From Trinickia dinghuensis (GTDB taxonomy: Bacteria; Pseudomonadota; Gammaproteobacteria; Burkholderiales; Burkholderiaceae), in assembly GCF_003367175.1 (NCBI RefSeq), contig NZ_QRGA01000006.1, forward strand, positions 342,629 through 406,628: DNA of 64,000 bases, written 5' to 3'. Positions 1 to 9,830 of the stretch are shown here, in pieces; position 1 is the stretch's first letter, and every line of letters begins with the position of its first letter. The translations under genes and the position numbers were made by a program. Below the pieces are notes generated by a model. That model saw only the letters and a list, made by a program, of their open reading frames with translations. It did no database searches and was not told the origin of the DNA.

Positions 1-1
1 C

Positions 2-2569
2 CCACCTCCGATCGTCGGCCAGCTTGCGCGTACGCTCGGCGCGCAGGTGCCGGGGCGTCTCGTCGCGAGCGCAAAAAGCTGGCTCTCGTATTCCGCGGTG
101 GACCGGCTCGCGCCGATCCTGCCTTGGGGTGCGCCGGACGATGTCGAGAAGGTCTCCCCCGTCGAAGCCAGCGCTAGCTACCTCGCGCACGTGCGCGCCG
201 CGTGGAACACACGTTTTCCCGATGCGCCGCTCGAGGAGCAGGACGTGGTGCTCACGGTGCCTGCTTCGTTCGACGAAGGCGCGCGCGCCTTGACGCTCGA
301 AGCGGCGCGGCTCGCACAGCTGCCGGCCTTGCGTTTGCTGGAAGAGCCGCAGGCCGCTTTCTATGACTGGCTGTATCAGCACCGCACGAGTCTTGCGGAA
401 GCGTTGCCCGATACGCGGCTCGTGCTGATCTGCGACGTCGGCGGCGGCACCACCGACCTCACGCTCATCCAGGTGCGGATGGACGCCGCCGGCACGCCGC
501 AACTCACGCGCATCGGCGTCGGCAATCATCTGATGCTCGGCGGCGACAACATGGACCTCGCGCTTGCGCGGCTGGTCGAGACGCGTCTTACGCAGGGCCA
601 ACAGGAAGGCGCGCGGCTGTCCGCGTCGAGCTTGTCTCAACTGGTCGAACGCTGCCGCGTCGCGAAGGAGCGGTTGCTGGCCCACGACGCGCCCGAGTCC
701 GTGGCGATCACGCTGCTCGGCGCCGGTGCGCGCGTGATCGGCGGTGCGCGCACCGCGCTCCTTACTCGCGGGGAGGTCGAGCAGGTCGTCGTCGACGGAT
801 TCTTCCCGCGAGTGGCCGCGAACGAAACGCCCCGCCGCTCGCGTGCGGCGATCGTCGAACTCGGTCTGCCCTATGCGAGCGATCCGGCCGTCACGCGGCA
901 CGTAGCCGGGTTTCTTGCCCGCCACGCCACGCCATCGCGACAGGCGTTGGGGGCCGCTGTCGAAGCGGACGAAGACGGCAAACTGCCGGTACCCGATACG
1001 CTGCTGCTGAACGGCGGCGTTTTCCGGGCACCGGCTTTGACCGCACGGCTGGCGCAGACACTCGGCGCATGGCGCGGCGCGCCGGTGCACGTGCTGAACA
1101 ACGATCATCCTGACGTGGCCGTTGCGCGCGGCGCGGCCGCCTATGTCCTCGCGCGCGCCGGTTCTGCACCGCGCATCGGCGGCGGCTCGGCGCGCAGCTA
1201 CTTTCTCGTGCTCGATGGCGATCGAGGGATCTGCCTGCTGCCGCGCGGCACCGAAGAAGCGCATGAAATTCATCTGGACGAGCGCGCGTTTGCACTGCGG
1301 CTCGGCCAACCGGTGCGCTTTCCGCTCGTCTCGACGTCCGCGGACACGACGTTTCGCGCGGGCGAGCTTGCCGATCTTTCGCAAGGCGACTTTGTTCGCT
1401 TGCCGCCGCTCGCGACTGTCGTGCAACGTCAGCGCGCCTCCGATCCCGACGAACGTCGCGTGCGGCTCACGACCTCGATCACGGAGGTCGGCACATTGGA
1501 GATGAACTGCATTTCGATCGACGATCCGGCGCAGCGCTGGCTGCTTCAATTCGAGTTGCGGCGCGATGAAGCCGCGGCATCCGCCGATGGGGCCGATGCT
1601 CGATCGCAGGGCGAGCGGCATCCGTCGCTCGATCAAGCCATCGGATTGATCGAGCGAGTGTTTGGCGCGCGTGCCGCTGGGGTGGCGCCTGCCGAAATCA
1701 AGCGGCTGCGCGCGCATCTGACGCAGATGCTGGGGCCGACCGAGACCTGGGACGTCGCACTGTTGCGCGAATTGTTCGACGCCCTCTGGGAACGTGCGAA
1801 GCGCAGGCGGCGTTCGGCCGATCACGAGCGGCTCTGGCTCAACCTCGCCGGATTCTGCCTGCGGCCGGGATTCGGCCATCCGCTCGACGATTGGCGCGTC
1901 GGGCAAATCTGGTCGATCTTCGACGACGGCATCCAGTACATCCACGAAAGCCGCGTGTGGTCCGAATGGTGGACGTTGTGGCAACGCGCGGCGGGCGGCC
2001 TCGACGAAGCGGCCCAGACACAGCTGCTCGACGCGATGGAATTTCTGCAGACGGCCAACATCGAGAAGCGAAAGCTGCCGTTCGACCCGGCGAAGGTCGG
2101 CCATGCCGACATGATCCGCGTGCAGGCTTCGCTCGAGCGCATTGCGGCCGAGCGCAAGATTCAACTGGCGGAGCAGTTGTTCGAACGGTTGCGCAAGCCT
2201 TCGGAAAATCCGCAGACCTGGTGGGCGATCGGCCGGATCGGTGCGCGTCTCCCGTTTTACGGCAGCACGCACGGCGTCGTGCCGCCCGAGGTGGCCGCGC
2301 AGTGGCTCGATGCCGTGCTCGCACTCGACTGGAAGAAAGTGGAGCCGGCAGCGTTCGCCGCGGTGCAATTGTCGCGGCTGACAGGCGATCGATCGCGTGA
2401 CTTGCCGGAAGAGGCGCGCGATGCTGTCATTCGCCGGCTCGAGACGCTAGGCGCTGCGCCCAGCTGGATTCGCATGGTGCGCGAGGTCGTCGCACTCGAC
2501 GAGGCCGATACCGGCCGCGTGTTCGGCGAGTCGTTGCCGGCCGGACTCAAGCTTTTGGGGCAGACTTAG
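2..2569 (+). CDS. Hsp70 family chaperone-like protein, 5' end outside the window
   Basis: The frame is open to the left edge, so the N-terminus, including the first nucleotide-binding phosphate loop, is missing. The visible part has the actin-fold ATPase phosphate-2 motif (CDVGGGTTDL) and a downstream LLNGGVFRAP motif typical of Hsp70/DnaK nucleotide-binding domains. A long C-terminal half follows, with a Trp-rich stretch (WRVGQIWSIFDDG, then WSEWWTLW), which I take to be the DUF3731-type C-terminus of the large bacterial Hsp70-like proteins instead of a DnaK substrate-binding domain. These proteins exceed 900 residues, which fits. It is probably a cytoplasmic ATP-dependent protein of unknown client. 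It converges with the MFS gene next door with only 9 bp between the stops. Confident for family, not for role. Confidence 0.9.
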   Translation, partial: PPPIVGQLARTLGAQVPGRLVASAKSWLSYSAVDRLAPILPWGAPDDVEKVSPVEASASYLAHVRAAWNTRFPDAPLEEQDVVLTVPASFDEGARALTLEAARLAQLPALRLLEEPQAAFYDWLYQHRTSLAEALPDTRLVLICDVGGGTTDLTLIQVRMDAAGTPQLTRIGVGNHLMLGGDNMDLALARLVETRLTQGQQEGARLSASSLSQLVERCRVAKERLLAHDAPESVAITLLGAGARVIGGARTALLTRGEVEQVVVDGFFPRVAANETPRRSRAAIVELGLPYASDPAVTRHVAGFLARHATPSRQALGAAVEADEDGKLPVPDTLLLNGGVFRAPALTARLAQTLGAWRGAPVHVLNNDHPDVAVARGAAAYVLARAGSAPRIGGGSARSYFLVLDGDRGICLLPRGTEEAHEIHLDERAFALRLGQPVRFPLVSTSADTTFRAGELADLSQGDFVRLPPLATVVQRQRASDPDERRVRLTTSITEVGTLEMNCISIDDPAQRWLLQFELRRDEAAASADGADARSQGERHPSLDQAIGLIERVFGARAAGVAPAEIKRLRAHLTQMLGPTETWDVALLRELFDALWERAKRRRRSADHERLWLNLAGFCLRPGFGHPLDDWRVGQIWSIFDDGIQYIHESRVWSEWWTLWQRAAGGLDEAAQTQLLDAMEFLQTANIEKRKLPFDPAKVGHADMIRVQASLERIAAERKIQLAEQLFERLRKPSENPQTWWAIGRIGARLPFYGSTHGVVPPEVAAQWLDAVLALDWKKVEPAAFAAVQLSRLTGDRSRDLPEEARDAVIRRLETLGAAPSWIRMVREVVALDEADTGRVFGESLPAGLKLLGQT

Positions 2570-2578
2570 CGCTCAGTG

Positions 2579-3829
2579 TCATTGAGCCGTGACGGCCTCT
2601 TCCCGAGCAACGCGCGAGGGCGCCGTTTCCTTCAGGCTAATGGCGACGACAAAGCCGACGGCAAGCGCGACGAAGCCGAGCATCATGATGTACTGAATGC
2701 CGAAGTGCTTCGCCACATATCCGGCGATCGCCGGCGCAATGCCGCCCCCGAACACCTCCCCCACTCCCACGACGAGGCCCGACGCCGTCGACATCAGCTT
2801 CGCCGGCACCGACTCGGCGCTCAGCGGCCCGACCGTCAGCGTGATCATGCTGAAGACGAACAGCAGCGTCAGCATCAGATAGACGAACAGCGCAGTAGGA
2901 TTCGCGCCCGTTCGCGTCAGCAGCGTCAGGAAAACGGCGGCGCCGATCACCGATAGGACCATGACCGGCTTGCGCCCGAGCCGGTCCGACAATGCGGGCA
3001 TCGTCACGGTGCCTAGCATCCCGCCGAAGCCGATGGCCGACAGCACGTAGCCCATCTGCTGCATATTCAGATGCAGATAGTCCACGAGATAGTTCGGCAG
3101 CAGCGCGGTCAACACCACCAGGCACGTCAGCCAGCACAGCATGCCGACGATGTTCAGCCGGATGTTGCGGTAGCGAAAAACATCGCTCCACTTATGCTCG
3201 GTCGCGTCGTGCGTCATGGTGTGGACAGCGGCGCTCGCGGCTCTGGTATTGCGCAGCACTTTCCACAGCAGCAGCGCCACGGCCAGGCCCGGTATCGACA
3301 CGATCGCGAAAATCGAATGCCAAGGCATGAACTTCAGCAACTGCGTGACGAGAATCGGCGCGAGCCCCAGGCCGAACAAAGGCAACGCCATCTGCTGGAT
3401 GCCGACGTTGCGGCCGTGGCGGCTGGGTTTCGACGCATCCAATGTCGCAATGATGCTGGCCGGCGTGAACGCGCCTTCGGCGAATCCCATCACCGCACGG
3501 ATCAGGATCAGCGTGCCCAAGCCGGTGGCCAGTCCACTCAACCCCGCAAGTAGCGAGAACATCACGATCGCTGGAATCAGCACCTTCCGATGGCCGATGC
3601 GATCCGACAGATTGCCCATGAACATCGCGGAAAAACCCCAGGCAACGGACAGCGCCCCGGTGATGTACCCGAGGTCCTGGTAGTCCAAATGAAGGTCCTT
3701 CATCATGACCGGGAAGAGCGGCATGATCATGAAGCGGTCGATGCCCACCAGCCCGAATGCCAGCGAAAGGAGGACCACCGCTTTCCATTCGTAAGCGGTG
3801 TCCCAGCGGGAAGAGGTAAAACGATCCAT
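2579..3829 (-). CDS. MFS transporter, downstream of a porin
   Basis: About 416 residues with twelve predicted hydrophobic segments. The loop 2-3 signature is present (NLSDRIGHRKVL), as is its pseudo-repeat in the second half (ALSDRLGRKPVM), which places it in the major facilitator superfamily as an inner-membrane secondary transporter. I chose the ATG at 3829, giving MDRFTSSRWD, because GGAG lies about 8 nt upstream; the open frame continues further but reads as noise. It lies 64 bp behind a porin on the same strand, so the two probably form an uptake operon that takes a small solute across the outer and inner membranes. The substrate cannot be told from sequence. No catabolic enzyme is linked to it. 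Confidence 0.85.
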   Translation of the reverse strand: MDRFTSSRWDTAYEWKAVVLLSLAFGLVGIDRFMIMPLFPVMMKDLHLDYQDLGYITGALSVAWGFSAMFMGNLSDRIGHRKVLIPAIVMFSLLAGLSGLATGLGTLILIRAVMGFAEGAFTPASIIATLDASKPSRHGRNVGIQQMALPLFGLGLAPILVTQLLKFMPWHSIFAIVSIPGLAVALLLWKVLRNTRAASAAVHTMTHDATEHKWSDVFRYRNIRLNIVGMLCWLTCLVVLTALLPNYLVDYLHLNMQQMGYVLSAIGFGGMLGTVTMPALSDRLGRKPVMVLSVIGAAVFLTLLTRTGANPTALFVYLMLTLLFVFSMITLTVGPLSAESVPAKLMSTASGLVVGVGEVFGGGIAPAIAGYVAKHFGIQYIMMLGFVALAVGFVVAISLKETAPSRVAREEAVTAQ

Positions 3830-3893
3830 GTCCGTGTCTCCGAAAAATATTCTTCTACTGACTGCTGAAGGCAGCGTCCCGCGAATTCGGGCT

Positions 3894-4994
3894 TCAGAAA
3901 GACGTCTGCATGCCGATGCGGCCAATGAATTGATGGTCGCCGTTCGAGGGGCCCTCGCCGGTGATCCATGCGTTGTGTCCGCCCGGCACATCCCCGCCCG
4001 TCCACTGGAAGACGCCTTCGGCATACACCGTCGTGCGCTTGGAAAGCGAATACTGGAGCGCCGTGGTCACCTGCTGCGCACGATTGTTTTCGAGCTGTGC
4101 GTTGCCCTTCATGTACTGGTAGTTCGCGCCCAGCCGCCAGAACGGGTTGAAGGCGTATAGGCCGCCGACCTGCAGGGCCTGCACCGTGCCGCCCGTCAGC
4201 GTGTTCTTCGTATTGGTGTAGAGCGCATTGAGGTAGAGGTTGCCGATCGCCTGGCTAACGCCGCCGCCGAAGTTGCGGATGCCGTCCTGGCCATTGTTCA
4301 AAGCGGCATAGCGGGTTTCGTTGTACGCGGCGCCGAGGCCGAAACCGCCGATCGCATAGTTCACCCCGAAGCCGACTGTGTTGTTGGCCGAAACCGAACC
4401 GGCCGTATTGCCGAAGCCATACAGCGCCCCCAAACGCAGTCCGTCGAAGGTGGCGCTCGTGACCTTGACCGAATTCGATACGCGAGAGGTGCCGCCCGTT
4501 TGGTCGAAGTCGAACGAACCCGTGGGGTTCTGCGGAATGCCGAGGGCGGCAAACGGCCCCTGACGCATGTTGTACAGCCCACCGTACATGAACGAACCGT
4601 CGAGCTTCGCCGGCGGGAAGAAGAGGAAGTCGGCCATCAGGTTGTACTGCTGTCCGAACGTGATGCGGCCCACGCCATCCTTTTCCAGTCCGACGAGTGC
4701 CTGGCGGTTGAAATTCGCACCGGGTCCGGGGATGCCGGCTCCCGTGTTCACCGCGAATTGCGACGACAGATCGAACACGGTTTTGTAGCCGCCGCCCAAA
4801 TCCTCGGCCCCGCGAACGCCCCAGAGACTCGGCGTCCAGATGGAGTCTTCCGCGTTAAAAGCGTGACCTCCTACTTCGTTGGAGACATAACTGAGGCCAA
4901 CGTCCAGCAGACCGTACAACGTGACGCTGCTCTGCGCGTGCGCGGCGGAAGCGAGGATAAAGGGTGAAGCAAGGCACGCGACTGCTTTATTCAT
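3894..4994 (-). CDS. Gram-negative general porin (OmpC-like, Burkholderia type)
   Basis: This 366-residue outer-membrane protein starts with a cleavable signal peptide ending AHAQSS. The mature N-terminus, SVTLYGLLDVGLSY, is typical of trimeric 16-strand beta-barrel porins of Burkholderiales, and the C-terminus ends in phenylalanine (RIGMQTSF), as the BAM complex prefers. AGGAG precedes the ATG by a short AT-rich spacer. It is the first gene of a two-gene unit with the MFS transporter. A 435-bp intergenic region with two inverted repeats lies upstream, so regulation by a solute-responsive factor is plausible. It probably lets small anionic nutrients diffuse through the outer membrane. Confidence 0.92.
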   Translation of the reverse strand: MNKAVACLASPFILASAAHAQSSVTLYGLLDVGLSYVSNEVGGHAFNAEDSIWTPSLWGVRGAEDLGGGYKTVFDLSSQFAVNTGAGIPGPGANFNRQALVGLEKDGVGRITFGQQYNLMADFLFFPPAKLDGSFMYGGLYNMRQGPFAALGIPQNPTGSFDFDQTGGTSRVSNSVKVTSATFDGLRLGALYGFGNTAGSVSANNTVGFGVNYAIGGFGLGAAYNETRYAALNNGQDGIRNFGGGVSQAIGNLYLNALYTNTKNTLTGGTVQALQVGGLYAFNPFWRLGANYQYMKGNAQLENNRAQQVTTALQYSLSKRTTVYAEGVFQWTGGDVPGGHNAWITGEGPSNGDHQFIGRIGMQTSF

Positions 4995-5192
4995 TTAGTA
5001 CTCCTAAATAAAAAATTGAGTTCTTGGAGTTGAGCGATAAGCCGAATTTGCGCCAATGGCCGGGGCGCGCGACAAGCGTCTTCGCGCCATGCTCCGTGAA
5101 GAATGCGTGGTACTTCCCGCTGACGTACAACAGGACCCGATCTTCGACGATCAGCCTTTAGTCAGGACAATCGGGGGGCGTTTTCCGTGTAT

Positions 5193-5245
5193 TGACATAT
5201 TTGTCATTTCTGCATTCTAGTTGTTTTGATGAAATCGTCAACTAG
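5193..5245. promoter_or_regulatory. Two inverted repeats in the porin upstream region
   Basis: The 435-bp gap between the porin start and the chemoreceptor stop holds no convincing gene. Within it are TGACA-TATT-TGTCA (5193-5206) and, 10 bp on, CTAGTTG-N15-CAACTAG (5217-5245). Both have perfect arms. They lie 200-250 bp upstream of the porin ATG and could be operators for the porin-MFS unit. Which regulator binds is unknown; no regulator gene adjoins. Confidence 0.4.
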
Positions 5246-5429
5246 AGAGGAGATAGGACAAACCCGCGGATAGCGCCGTTTGCGGCACGCGATGATGGGG
5301 AGATGGAATAACTACGGAAGCGTGAAATGACGGCTCGGACCTCGAGCCGTCGGCGTCGCACGGACGCGTTGCGCCGGGGCTATTGCGAGCGTTCGCTCCG
5401 CATGAAGGCGGACAATCGCACGTCAGTAC

Positions 5430-6983
5430 CTATGCCGCCTCGACGAGCTTGAACAACGACACCGCCGCCGTCAGTTCGCCGGCCTGTGCTTCGAGAGAAT
5501 GTGCCGCCGCGCCGGCTTGCTCGACCAGCGCCGCGTTGCGCTGAGTGACCGCGTCCATTTGCAGGACTGCGCGTTTGACTTGTTCGATGCTGCGGCTCTG
5601 CTCCGCCGAGGCGGCCGCGATTTCGCCCACGATATCGGCGGTTTGCGCGATGGCTTGCCTCACGTCGCCCATCGTCGCGCCAACGTTGTGCGCCTTGCAG
5701 GAGCCGTCTCCGACCAACGCCGAGGACGTCTCGATCAACCCTTTGATTTCGCGCGCGGCAGACGCGGCTCGCTGCGCGAGACCACGCACTTCCGCCGCGA
5801 CCACGGCGAAGCCGCGCCCGTGATCGCCGGCACGCGCCGCCTCGACGGCCGCATTCAGCGCGAGGATATTCGTCTGGAAGGCGATGCCCTCGATCATCCC
5901 CGTGATCTCCGAAATTCGCACGGAGCTTTCGCTGATTCGTTCGATGGTCCCGATCATGTCGTCGACCACGCGGTGTCCTGCGTCCGCGATGCCGGTCGCG
6001 CGCATGGCAAGCTCGTTCGCTTGGCGCGCATTGTCCGCGGTCTGCTTCACGGTCTCGGTCAGCCCCGTCATGCTCGCCGCGGTTTCCTCGAGCGACGCCG
6101 CCTGCTCTTCGGTACGGCTCGACAAAGCCGCATTGCCGCCCGCGATCTCGCGTGAAATGACGGCCACCGAATCCGCCGATTGGCGGATCGAGCGAATCGT
6201 GGCGGCAAGTTGTTCCTGCATGCGCTGCATCGAGCCGAGCAGACTGCCGCGATGACGGCGAGCCGTTTCAACGTTCGACGTCAGATCGTTCTGCGCGATG
6301 CGCGTGGCGATCTGCGCCGCATAGGCCGGTTCGCCGCCGAGCGAGCGCAATATGCCGCGATTGAGCACCGCCACGACCGACAGCAACACGCTCGCCAACA
6401 TCGCCAGGATCCCAAGATCCCTGAACAAAGTGGCGCGAAACGCCGCGTTGATGTCGTCGACGTAGACGCCCGTGCTCAGAATCCAGTCCCATCGCGGATA
6501 AACGACGTTGTAGGCGATCTTCGGCGCAGGTGCGGTAGCGCCCGGCTTCGGAAACGAAAACGCGTTGAATCCTTTGCCGTCGCGCTTGATCAACGCGACG
6601 ATGTCTTCGAACAGATGGACGCCATTCGCATCCTTGAAATCGGCGACGTCTTTGCCGTCCATCTCGGGATGAATCGGATGCATGAGCACGCGCGGCTCGG
6701 AATTCAAGATCGTGAAATAGCCGCTACCGCCGTATCGCATGTTGCGCACCGCGTTCATCGCGCCGCTTTTCGCTGCCGCCTCCGGCATCGTGCCCGCACT
6801 GGCCGCGTCACCCAGCGTCTTGACCACGCTCAAGGCCACTTCCGACGCGTGCTCCAAATCGGCCTTGCGCTCCTGCAGCCGCATTTCCCTGACCGTGTAA
6901 GCATCGTAAATCGATATACCGGCCAGAGAAATCAAACTGAGAATGAGCGGGAGCCAAAGCTTTTGAACGAGAGAGAGTTTCAT
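5430..6983 (-). CDS. Methyl-accepting chemotaxis protein with single Cache domain
   Basis: A chemoreceptor of 517 residues. A first membrane segment (about residues 8-28) is followed by a periplasmic single-Cache region with [10 protein letters not shown] and the closing motif [16 protein letters not shown] (roughly residues 40-180). A second membrane segment follows (about 190-210), then a HAMP-like linker and the signalling hairpin with the conserved [18 protein letters not shown] tip. It acts at the cell pole with CheA and CheW. sCache_2 receptors often sense small organic acids, which would suit this catabolic neighbourhood, but the ligand is not known. One stretch after the tip ([13 protein letters not shown]) is less regular than in typical family members. 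No C-terminal CheR-tethering pentapeptide is visible. Confidence 0.93.
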   Translation of the reverse strand: MKLSLVQKLWLPLILSLISLAGISIYDAYTVREMRLQERKADLEHASEVALSVVKTLGDAASAGTMPEAAAKSGAMNAVRNMRYGGSGYFTILNSEPRVLMHPIHPEMDGKDVADFKDANGVHLFEDIVALIKRDGKGFNAFSFPKPGATAPAPKIAYNVVYPRWDWILSTGVYVDDINAAFRATLFRDLGILAMLASVLLSVVAVLNRGILRSLGGEPAYAAQIATRIAQNDLTSNVETARRHRGSLLGSMQRMQEQLAATIRSIRQSADSVAVISREIAGGNAALSSRTEEQAASLEETAASMTGLTETVKQTADNARQANELAMRATGIADAGHRVVDDMIGTIERISESSVRISEITGMIEGIAFQTNILALNAAVEAARAGDHGRGFAVVAAEVRGLAQRAASAAREIKGLIETSSALVGDGSCKAHNVGATMGDVRQAIAQTADIVGEIAAASAEQSRSIEQVKRAVLQMDAVTQRNAALVEQAGAAAHSLEAQAGELTAAVSLFKLVEAA

Positions 6984-7028
6984 ACGCTCGCGAATCTTCG
7001 AATCTGCATCGAGGCGGCCGCTCCTGCT

Positions 7029-8552
7029 TCAGTGGCTGATGTTTTCCAATGCAAGACCTCGAGTGCGCGGCCCCATCAGAATCATCGCGATCGCCACCAG
7101 CATCGATACGCCGATGAATGCCGCGACACCCGGCACCCCATAGCCATGCAAGAGAACGCCGATCGCGAGCCCCGCGAATGCCGCGGAAAGGCGGCTCCAC
7201 GAATAGACGAAGCCGACGGCCCGAGCACGAACGCGAGTCGGATACAGTTCGGCCTGGTAGCCGTGATAGGCGAACGACATGATGTTCGACGCCAGCGTGA
7301 AGATGATTCCAAGCGCAATCAGCAGGGCTGTCGACGACGCTTGCGAAAACAGCACGATCACGATGCCCATCGTCATCAGGCTCAAGACGATTTGCGTCTT
7401 GCGCTCCACCTTGTCGGCAAACCATACGCCCAATAGCGGCCCGAACGGATTGGCCAGCGCGATGACGAACGCATAGGCAAGACTCGAGGTCACGTGCACG
7501 CCGCGGCTCACGAGCAGCGTCGGCACCCACGCGGCGAACCCGTAGAAGCCGATGACTTGCGCCATATTGAAGATCGACATGGCGACCGTGCGCTTCAGAT
7601 AGGGGGGACGCAGCACCTCCGCGAGCGAGCCTCGTCCTTCCTTCTCCGGTTGCAGCGGTCGCGGCGCCGGCAGCGCGGCGCCCTTCTCGATCGTCACGCG
7701 CCGCTCGATGTCGGCAAGGATCCGCTCGGCTTCCTCGATCCGTCCGTGCCGGGCGAGCCAGCGCGGGCTCTCCGGGATACTGCGGCGCAGGAACCACACG
7801 ACGACGGCCGCGCTCGATCCGATCAGAATGACCACGCGCCAGTAGTCGAGCCCGAGCGGCTGAGTGTCCTTCAGGATGTAGGCGAGAAACGCAACCACGG
7901 GCACGGCGGAAAACGTGATGACCTGGTTGACCGCATACGCGCGTCCGCGCTCGCCACTCGGAATCAGCTCCGAGATATACGTGTCGATCGTCACGAGTTC
8001 GATGCCGATGCCAATGCCTGCCGCGAACCGCCAGAAGTTCAGGCCCAAGCCGGTCGTCTGAAACGCCATGATCGTCGTGCAAAGCACGTACCAAATCAAC
8101 GACCAGGTGAAGACGGGCCGGCGTCCATAGCGGTCCGCAATCTGTCCGAACGCAATCGTGCCTACCCAGAGACCGGCGAACGTGGAGAAAACGAACGTGC
8201 CGAATCCCGCTACGTTGAGCAGCCCCAGCGAAGAAAAGAATCCGAGCGATGCAGCCGTGAACAGGCCGGAATGGATCATCCCCGGTGCCACGTAGCCGGT
8301 GAAGAACAAATCGTAGAACTCGAAAACGCCGCCGAGCGACAGTAGGATCACCATCGTCCACACGGTGCGCGACGGCGGCAGGCGGTCGAATCGTGCGGCG
8401 AATTCCGCCGATTTGTGCGAGTTGATCGCCGCGGGCAATCGCACGGCTTGCTCGGTCGCGACGCGCACGCGATCCGCTCGGCTCTCGGATGGGTCGATGT
8501 GCGGGGCGGACGCATCGGCGCCCGCCGCTCGGTAGTTCGAATCAGTCTCCAC
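7029..8552 (-). CDS. MFS transporter, metabolite or aromatic-acid type
   Basis: About 507 residues with twelve membrane segments. The first half has GQIADRYGRRPVFTW and RFAAGIGIGIELV, and an ELIPSGERGRAYAV stretch, which resembles the sugar-porter and metabolite:proton symporter branches. The open frame reaches 8636, but GGAGG sits directly in front of the GTG at 8552 (VETDSNYRAA), which I take as the start; ATG at 8618 is an alternative with a poor ribosome site. A LysR gene is divergent and may control it. No enzyme gene is linked on this strand, so the substrate is open. Confidence 0.85.
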   Translation of the reverse strand: METDSNYRAAGADASAPHIDPSESRADRVRVATEQAVRLPAAINSHKSAEFAARFDRLPPSRTVWTMVILLSLGGVFEFYDLFFTGYVAPGMIHSGLFTAASLGFFSSLGLLNVAGFGTFVFSTFAGLWVGTIAFGQIADRYGRRPVFTWSLIWYVLCTTIMAFQTTGLGLNFWRFAAGIGIGIELVTIDTYISELIPSGERGRAYAVNQVITFSAVPVVAFLAYILKDTQPLGLDYWRVVILIGSSAAVVVWFLRRSIPESPRWLARHGRIEEAERILADIERRVTIEKGAALPAPRPLQPEKEGRGSLAEVLRPPYLKRTVAMSIFNMAQVIGFYGFAAWVPTLLVSRGVHVTSSLAYAFVIALANPFGPLLGVWFADKVERKTQIVLSLMTMGIVIVLFSQASSTALLIALGIIFTLASNIMSFAYHGYQAELYPTRVRARAVGFVYSWSRLSAAFAGLAIGVLLHGYGVPGVAAFIGVSMLVAIAMILMGPRTRGLALENISH

Positions 8553-8817
8553 GTCTCCTCCGGATAGGGTTGGCACCGGCTTGTTCGAGCAGTCGTTGTC
8601 TGCGGGCACGTGTGCCATCGATAGGGCTTCGAGCACCGCGTACGCGCTGCGCTCGGTTGAACCGATTATCAGTGGCCATCGAATGACTCGGAATTCGAAA
8701 GTGGTGCAGCGAGCTTTCGCGAAACGCGAAAGCAGCGTTCGGGTCTTCCCTTAGTGATCGCGCGCCCCGGCGACCGCATAGTGCAGGCACCGCATACGTC
8801 CGCCGTGGGCGCCGACC

Positions 8818-9717
8818 ATGAACGTGCACCGTCTCGAACTCGTCTCGCTTTCGCTGTTTAGTCTGATAGCGCGAAGCGGCAGCATCAGCAAAGGGGCCGC
8901 ACTGGCCCATCTCGCGGTAGGCGCCGCAAGCAAGCGGATCGCGGATTTGGAGGCGGCCGTCGGCGTCGCCCTGTTCGAGCGGCATTCGCGCGGTATCGTG
9001 CTGACCGCCGCCGGCAGCGCCCTGCTCCAACACGCGCAGCGCATCTTGAAAGACGTGGACGTACTGAGCGCCGATCTATCCGACTATGCGGCCGGCGTGG
9101 TCGGCGTCGTGCGGCTGGCCGCCAATACGTCGGCGATCACGCAGTTCCTACCCACCGAAATCGCGGCGTTCGCAGCCGAGAACCCGCAGATTCGCATCGA
9201 GCTCGAAGAGCAGAACAGCGATCAGATCGCCCTTGCCGTCGTCGACGGTCGCGCCGACTTCGGCATTCTGGCGGGCGGCACGCCCGTGCTGGGCTTGCAG
9301 ACGATGCCGTACCGGCGCGATCGATTGGTACTCGTCGTACCCGAGCGTCATCCGCTCGCCAAGCGGCGGTCGATTTCGCTGGGCGAAGCGATCGACTACG
9401 ACTTCGTCAGCCTTTCGCAGACGACCTCGCTGGCTGGGCTGCTCGACACCGCGGCGACATCGCTCGGAAAGCGGCTGAAAGTCCGCATCCGAGTACGCAG
9501 CTTCGACGCCATGTGCATGATGGTCGCGGCCAATCTTGGCGTAGCCGTGCTGCCGGCGGCGGCCGTGCGCCCGCACCTGCGATCGATGGGCCTACGGGAA
9601 ATTGCCTTATCCGACGATTGGTCGCACCGAGAGTTGCTCATTTGTGCGCGAGATCTGAATGCGCTGCCGAAGCCGGCCAGACTGTTCGTGAATCATCTTG
9701 CGGGAGCAGCGGTTTAG
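8818..9717 (+). CDS. LysR family transcriptional regulator
   Basis: 299 residues. The N-terminal winged helix-turn-helix covers about residues 1-60, with SLFSLIARSGSISKGAALAH and the recognition-helix region ASKRIADLEAAVGVALFERH, and a periplasmic-binding-like effector domain follows. It is divergent from the MFS transporter starting at 8552, with an intergenic region of about 265 bp, the usual arrangement for a LysR regulator controlling its neighbour and itself. It converges with DoxX. Whether it also acts on the resorcylate operon cannot be judged from sequence. The inducer is unknown. Confidence 0.9.
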   Translation: MNVHRLELVSLSLFSLIARSGSISKGAALAHLAVGAASKRIADLEAAVGVALFERHSRGIVLTAAGSALLQHAQRILKDVDVLSADLSDYAAGVVGVVRLAANTSAITQFLPTEIAAFAAENPQIRIELEEQNSDQIALAVVDGRADFGILAGGTPVLGLQTMPYRRDRLVLVVPERHPLAKRRSISLGEAIDYDFVSLSQTTSLAGLLDTAATSLGKRLKVRIRVRSFDAMCMMVAANLGVAVLPAAAVRPHLRSMGLREIALSDDWSHRELLICARDLNALPKPARLFVNHLAGAAV

Positions 9718-9789
9718 ACCTGGGCGGAAAAGCCATCGAGTCATGCTAGCGCCATCCAGCCCGAACAGCTGGAGGAGCGGCACACGCAC

Positions 9790-9811
9790 GAGCGTGCCGT
9801 CGAGCACGCTC
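9790..9811. terminator. Possible bidirectional terminator between convergent genes
   Basis: A perfect 8-bp stem, GAGCGTGC / GCACGCTC, with a 6-nt loop lies between the stops of the LysR and DoxX genes. There is no clear T run on either side, so this is a hairpin at the right place and not a textbook intrinsic terminator. Confidence 0.35.
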
Positions 9812-9830
9812 GCTGCTGCGCCTGCGTCGT

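Noticed and set aside
3830..4024. N-terminal extension of the first MFS gene
   Set aside because: It overlaps the porin 3' end, is basic and not hydrophobic, and the ATG at 3829 has a ribosome site.
6180..7436. Plus-strand frame of about 418 codons over the chemoreceptor and MFS gene
   Set aside because: Antisense to two clear genes and rich in His/Arg/Gln, typical of a shadow frame.
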